From the NCBI GenBank assembly GCA_964563335.1, contig CAZLWL010000003.1, positions 13,397 through 77,396 on the forward strand: a DNA stretch of 64,000 nt, written 5' to 3'. Of this stretch, positions 60,603 to 64,000 are shown one piece after another (within the stretch, counting starts at the first letter, position 1; each line of letters begins with the position of its first letter). This DNA is from QNBT01 sp964563335 (lineage in GTDB: Bacteria > Planctomycetota > Phycisphaerae > Sedimentisphaerales > Anaerohalosphaeraceae). The translations under genes were made by a program, and so were the position numbers. The notes under the pieces are model-generated. The model saw only the letters and a program-made list of their open reading frames with translations, was not told the DNA's origin and searched no databases.

Positions 60603-61088
60603 TCAGAACAGAGCTTCGGCCCACATTTTATACCTATAGGTAGACCAAACTTCCAACAAAACCACGCCAAGATATGCTGCGAGGCTGATTAACAGTATCC
60701 CCAATGCGCGAATAAGTACGGAGTAACTTATTACCCCTGTGCTGGAACCAAAGCAACCACAACTAATCTCAAGCCCCCGGTACAAAGCCCAACTAAGCAC
60801 AAAGGTGAACATGCCGGCCATTCCAATACTTGCAAGCAATGCGCCGCTAACAAAGATTCCACCAAGCAGACACAAGCTAACCAGCAATTCCAGCCATGGA
60901 AGTGCCATTGCTGTCAGCATCCCAAGCTTTGGACCGATGAGTTCGTAGTCATACACACTGGAGAGAAAATCGTATGGCTGACGAATTTTTGGCAAACTGC
61001 TCCATAAGAATAGGCAGCCGAGACCTAATCGCACAACCAGCGTAAAAACATGAAGCAATCTTCCTTTTATTCGTCTGTCGAATTTCAT
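60603..61088 (-). CDS. MauE/DoxX-like redox-associated membrane protein
   Basis: The 161-residue protein has four membrane helices (about 12-30, 55-78, 82-100, 120-148). Between helices three and four lies GLEISCGCFG (Cys110 and Cys112), the MauE/DoxX signature. MauE is needed for disulfide formation in the small subunit of methylamine dehydrogenase, a Cys-rich periplasmic protein. The motif LFLWSSLPKIRQPYDF at the N-terminus is also typical. It starts 20 bases after the C39-rhodanese gene and is followed by a LolA-like gene. Confidence 0.88.
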   Translation of the reverse strand: MKFDRRIKGRLLHVFTLVVRLGLGCLFLWSSLPKIRQPYDFLSSVYDYELIGPKLGMLTAMALPWLELLVSLCLLGGIFVSGALLASIGMAGMFTFVLSWALYRGLEISCGCFGSSTGVISYSVLIRALGILLISLAAYLGVVLLEVWSTYRYKMWAEALF

Positions 61089-61108
61089 AATGGCGTTTGC
61101 TTTGCAAG

Positions 61109-62236
61109 TCAGAAGTCTTTTTCACCCGCCCATTCGCGCCAGCCACCCTTCAATAAAGAAACCTTGGAAAAACCATCCGACATAAGTTTAATAGCTACCT
61201 TCTCGGCGGATTTGCAACCATCACTTTGACAATAAACCACGATATGAACGTTTTTTGCGAGACCAGTCATTGCCTTGTAGCGCTCATCATCACCGATATC
61301 TACCGGAACATTGATTGCTCCTTGCAGATGTCCAGCCTTGAAATCATCATTTGGTCTGGCATCGATAAAGACGGTATCGGCATTAAGCAACTCACGAGCT
61401 TCCTTTCCGGTTATCTTTGGGATGAAACTGCCCAGATGGGCCTGTTCAATTGAAGCTGTGGCATTTGGATGGGCGAGGAAACCCTCATCATTGACGAAAT
61501 GATAAACCATTCCACTCAGCAGGGCCAACAGTACCAATCCTGCGCCTTGTGCCGCCGAAAGGCCGAGTAATTGACGCCGCGAGATTGTGGCTGTTGACAT
61601 GAGCCAATGCCGCCGACCCCAGCGAACACCCAAGATAACCGCGATAGCGATTGCTGCATAAATTATAAATCGCTTACGGGCAGGGGCAAAAAGAATTCCA
61701 AGGTCGATAGGCTTTGCCGATACTATCAAGCCTGTTCCGTCCCACCGCGGAGCCAACTCATAAAAAGGGGCCAGTCTAACCGGCTGGGGCGGGTCGCACA
61801 ACCTGGCCTGGACGTTCTGTGTTTCCAGGAATAACTCGTAGTGGTCGTAGTCCTTTTTATCCGAGGAAGATTTTACGTGTAAAATTACAGGGAAAGACGA
61901 CCGGCGAAGTTCTCTGCTGGTCAGCTTTTCTAAAGGGACCGCATACAGGCCGTTATCCCGTGCCGCTTTCTGCAACTCCGCTAATGAACTGCCTTTGCGC
62001 GAACCGATATATTCCGGCTTGAACAATTGTCGGGATTCGATATCCACATCGAAAAATTTCATTGTCATGTAAAGACAATAGATACCACAATAGGCAGGAA
62101 ATGGAGACTGTTTAGAGGGGCGATCAACCGTTTTCCCCGCCTGGCCGCTGACTGCAATTACCAGTACAGGTAAGACAGCTAAAATCAACAAGAATGGGTA
62201 TAAATGTTTGGCACATGAGGCAGATGAAAGGTTCAT
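61109..62236 (-). CDS. C39-peptidase-like/rhodanese membrane fusion protein
   Basis: The 375-residue protein has an N-terminal membrane helix (about 12-30). A C39-type papain-like domain (about 40-170) follows, with YCGIYCLYM (Cys50), YDHYELF (His132) and CDPP (Asp148). Two more membrane helices (about 188-208 and 228-247) lead to a C-terminal rhodanese domain (about 272-375) with IDARPNDDFKAGHLQGAINVP and the active loop CQSDGCKS (Cys336). C39 domains cleave leaders at Gly-Gly sites; rhodanese domains carry persulfide sulfur. Both would face the periplasm if the first helix is a signal anchor. Neighbours are MauE and LolA-like genes plus a Cys-rich peptide with a Gly-Gly. Confidence 0.85.
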   Translation of the reverse strand: MNLSSASCAKHLYPFLLILAVLPVLVIAVSGQAGKTVDRPSKQSPFPAYCGIYCLYMTMKFFDVDIESRQLFKPEYIGSRKGSSLAELQKAARDNGLYAVPLEKLTSRELRRSSFPVILHVKSSSDKKDYDHYELFLETQNVQARLCDPPQPVRLAPFYELAPRWDGTGLIVSAKPIDLGILFAPARKRFIIYAAIAIAVILGVRWGRRHWLMSTATISRRQLLGLSAAQGAGLVLLALLSGMVYHFVNDEGFLAHPNATASIEQAHLGSFIPKITGKEARELLNADTVFIDARPNDDFKAGHLQGAINVPVDIGDDERYKAMTGLAKNVHIVVYCQSDGCKSAEKVAIKLMSDGFSKVSLLKGGWREWAGEKDF

Positions 62237-62283
62237 TGTTGTTATATTTTGCTCAATTCAACCTTGATTCTCTGCTTGTTTTT

Positions 62284-63309
62284 TTACTGCTTCAGTTCTT
62301 CTACTATTTTATCGATCTCATCAAAAGTAGGGTCATCGGCGGCAACTATCTCACCGTTCTGCCACACGTATCTGATGCCTGGATAATCGTCAATCGAAAC
62401 AGGCGTCCCATTTGGCAAATCAATCTTGAACGCACCTAGTGCTTCAAAATCAGGATTTAACTGAATGCCGCTTACTTTGTATTTATTCCAAGAAACTTTA
62501 CGTCCATCGGGGAAATTGATAGTTAGAGTCAGGATGCCACCTGTGGTAGTAAATACGTCGTTTGTTTGCCGAATTTCAACTGAATCAAATACAGCAAGCC
62601 AGGAATTTGAAGATATAGGCCTGTCGTCAAAAAGGTCGCTATTTGTTTTGTGGATCATCCACTTCAATGTGCTGTATCCTTTCTCAGGTGCGACCCAGGC
62701 GGTTACTTTACCATGTTTGGTCTTGGCCTCAAGCACATAACAGGATACACCATTGATATTTTCCTGCCCTTTACGAAGGTAAAGGTTAGTAGAGTCACTG
62801 AGCAGTTCGGCTACGCTTTTGTGGTTGTTTCCAAAAATTCTTCCGCCTAAGGGTCCACCTAATTCAGGGGCGTCAAGCGCCAATTTTTGGTCATCTTCGT
62901 AATCGTTGACAATCATCAATGCGTGAGAGGGCCTTTCTTTGTGAGGTCCGAGCACGTAAAGATAGTACTTTTCGGTTATAATTATCTGAATACAACGGCT
63001 ACCGATCGGATCTACATTACCCTGATGGTCGAGAAGCAGCGACTGTCCGACCCATTCGGTGCGATCCTTGTCGCACCGAAAAATGTAATTTGCCTTGCGC
63101 TTGCGACGCCCAGGACCCAAATTTGGATCATATCTTTCCGCACTGGACTCTACATCGACTTCCATTGATACGGATTGCAGATATGAAAGTGATTCTCTGT
63201 AATGGCGAAGGGCTTCGGTCACATTTGGGTCTTTGTCCTGACCAAAAACAGAAACGTCAGTAAATGCTACAAAAGCCATGCTAAGCAATAAATAAAATTT
63301 CTTACTCAT
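62284..63309 (-). CDS. Secreted LolA-like protein of the MauE cluster (copy A)
   Basis: The 341-residue protein has a signal peptide (MSKKFYLLLSMAFVAFTDVSVFGQ). A body of LolA/outer-membrane lipoprotein-sorting type follows: ALRHYRESLSYLQSVSMEVDVES near the start, INGVSCYVLEAK and TAWVAPEKGYSTLKWMI in the middle. A tail with DLPNGTPVSIDDYPGIRYVWQNGEIV completes it. Such proteins bind hydrophobic ligands or lipidated proteins in the periplasm. It lies between the Cys-rich peptide gene and the C39-rhodanese gene, all on one strand with short gaps. Confidence 0.72.
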   Translation of the reverse strand: MSKKFYLLLSMAFVAFTDVSVFGQDKDPNVTEALRHYRESLSYLQSVSMEVDVESSAERYDPNLGPGRRKRKANYIFRCDKDRTEWVGQSLLLDHQGNVDPIGSRCIQIIITEKYYLYVLGPHKERPSHALMIVNDYEDDQKLALDAPELGGPLGGRIFGNNHKSVAELLSDSTNLYLRKGQENINGVSCYVLEAKTKHGKVTAWVAPEKGYSTLKWMIHKTNSDLFDDRPISSNSWLAVFDSVEIRQTNDVFTTTGGILTLTINFPDGRKVSWNKYKVSGIQLNPDFEALGAFKIDLPNGTPVSIDDYPGIRYVWQNGEIVAADDPTFDEIDKIVEELKQ

Positions 63310-63366
63310 AATAAGACTTCCTTTCTTTATAACAGACGTTTTATGGTAAAACGCTATAGAGAAAGC

Positions 63367-63666
63367 TTAAATGCACATTTCATTCCCATCGTTTACACAG
63401 TCGTCGCTATTTTTACAAGGCTCGCTAGCAGTTCCTGGAGCTGGAATACAGTTTTGGCTGCCATCGCCAGAGCACGCAATGTGGCGAATGTAACAAGTGT
63501 GACCTGGCTTGTCTGTACAGTAAGGATTTATAGTACTCGAGCACTCCTTGCATCCCCCCCGTTGCTCTCCACTTGTTAGCTGAGGCATCGTAGCGCACCA
63601 CGCAGCAAACAGTCCCAACATCAAGGCACAAACAACGTACAAATGAGAAACACTTAGAATTTTCAT
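63367..63666 (-). CDS. Secreted small cysteine-rich peptide precursor
   Basis: I chose ATG 63666 (MKILSVSHLYVVCALMLGLFAAWC), 7 bases after AGGAGT. The 99-residue product has a hydrophobic signal (about 8-24) and a short linker ending in GEQRGG (Gly37-Gly38). A 61-residue mature-like part follows with nine cysteines at 39, 42, 50, 58, 65, 73, 84, 90 and 98 and little hydrophobicity. The first pair forms CKEC. I do not recognise the family. The high Cys density implies disulfides, metal binding or modification. The neighbouring C39-like peptidase and MauE genes suggest processing at the Gly-Gly and oxidation. This is inference only. Confidence 0.72.
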   Translation of the reverse strand: MKILSVSHLYVVCALMLGLFAAWCATMPQLTSGEQRGGCKECSSTINPYCTDKPGHTCYIRHIACSGDGSQNCIPAPGTASEPCKNSDDCVNDGNEMCI

Positions 63667-63698
63667 AGTATAACTCCTGCACAATCATAATCTTTATA

Positions 63699-64000
63699 TT
63701 ACTTGACTAAAGCCAATTGTTCAAGCTTGGACTTTACTTTCTCTACGCGAGGGTCAATCGACGGAGCCACATTTATAAATTCGCTATAAGCCTTTACGGC
63801 CAAATCAAATCGCCCCAATTCTTCATAAGCTCTTCCCAATGGATATAGTATATTAAGCGCCTTATAGTCTTTCGGGGATACCCCCAATTTCTCCCGGGAT
63901 AGTTCCCAGTAATGGACACTTTCAGGCCATAAACCTTTGGTGAAGTTCAGCCAGCCCAGCTTCAAACAGGCATCTTTACAGGCATCTTTAGCTGAGGTAC
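63699..64000 (-). CDS. TPR-repeat protein, C-terminal part (partial)
   Basis: The frame is open to the right window edge, so only about 100 C-terminal residues are seen. It starts in view at TSAKDACKDACLKLGWLNF and includes a TPR-like pair, KALNILYPLGRAYEELGRFDLAVKAYSEFINVAP. The end is VEKVKSKLEQLALVK. The gene is upstream of the Cys-rich peptide gene by 32 bases on the same strand, so it probably belongs to the same operon. The function cannot be told from this part. Confidence 0.7.
   Translation of the reverse strand, partial: TSAKDACKDACLKLGWLNFTKGLWPESVHYWELSREKLGVSPKDYKALNILYPLGRAYEELGRFDLAVKAYSEFINVAPSIDPRVEKVKSKLEQLALVK

Noticed and set aside
63367..63666. Cys-rich peptide as a classic bacteriocin with a double-glycine leader
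   Set aside because: It has a Sec-like hydrophobic signal and lacks the usual leader motif, and no ABC exporter is nearby. The Gly-Gly is only suggestive.

Overview
The window looks like a scaffold from a planctomycete-like bacterium, probably class Phycisphaerae. This is an inference from gene content: LamG and right-handed beta-helix surface proteins with the planctomycete layout, a diderm envelope with heptose LPS genes, peptidoglycan genes (ftsW, murG), a moxR/bat operon, a large pseudopilin cluster, and membrane MauE/LolA-like clusters. One 100-N scaffold gap (16100-16199) and many dispersed palindromic repeats fit a draft or metagenome-assembled genome.

Region 1 (1-13905, minus strand) is a type IV pilus or type II secretion-like operon. 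In transcription order it holds the GspE/PilB ATPase, GspF/PilC platform, two GspG-like pilins, a GspH-like and a PilV-like minor pilin, three giant PilW-like prepilins, a PilX-like protein, a PilM-PilN fusion, PilO and a secretin cut by the window edge. Two giant prepilins carry seven approximately 47-residue repeats (possible seven-bladed propellers). The third carries two LamG domains. Two of them share a 285-bp perfectly identical segment. A GAF-histidine kinase gene is divergent to the operon.

Region 2 (15.5-19.1 kb) has tRNA-Tyr, a decayed beta-helix gene broken by the assembly gap, and ftsW-murG. Region 3 (19.2-29.3 kb, minus) is a long moxR-DUF58-SurA-like-lipoprotein-batA-batB-batC-batD-batE operon, interrupted twice by an approximately 260-bp palindromic repeat. 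Region 4 (29.7-37.4 kb) has a second decayed beta-helix/LamG gene behind a strong promoter, then alaS, recA, thpR, a PfkB-family kinase and gltX. Region 5 (37.9-43.7 kb) has a truncated IS1182-type transposase and a molybdenum cofactor cluster (MOSC, moaC, moaA, moeA, mobB-mobA fusion), then an SDR gene. Region 6 (43.9-47.7 kb, plus) has rpmB with a clear terminator and gatC-gatA-gatB. Region 7 (47.8-56.7 kb, minus) is an envelope cluster: an isocitrate/isopropylmalate dehydrogenase-type gene, lpxK, hldE, gmhB fused to a membrane anchor, a heptosyltransferase, a WaaP-like kinase, a GT4 glycosyltransferase and plsY. folD follows on the plus strand.

Region 8 (57.9 kb to the end, minus) is the best candidate for an undescribed system. 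It holds a TPR protein, a secreted 99-residue peptide with nine cysteines after a Gly-Gly, three secreted LolA-like proteins, a membrane protein joining a C39-type peptidase domain to a rhodanese domain, and a MauE/DoxX-like redox membrane protein. The MauE plus LolA-like pair was duplicated, and one MauE copy was truncated by an IS5-type transposase remnant. Together they suggest export and oxidative maturation of a cysteine-rich product, but this is inference only.
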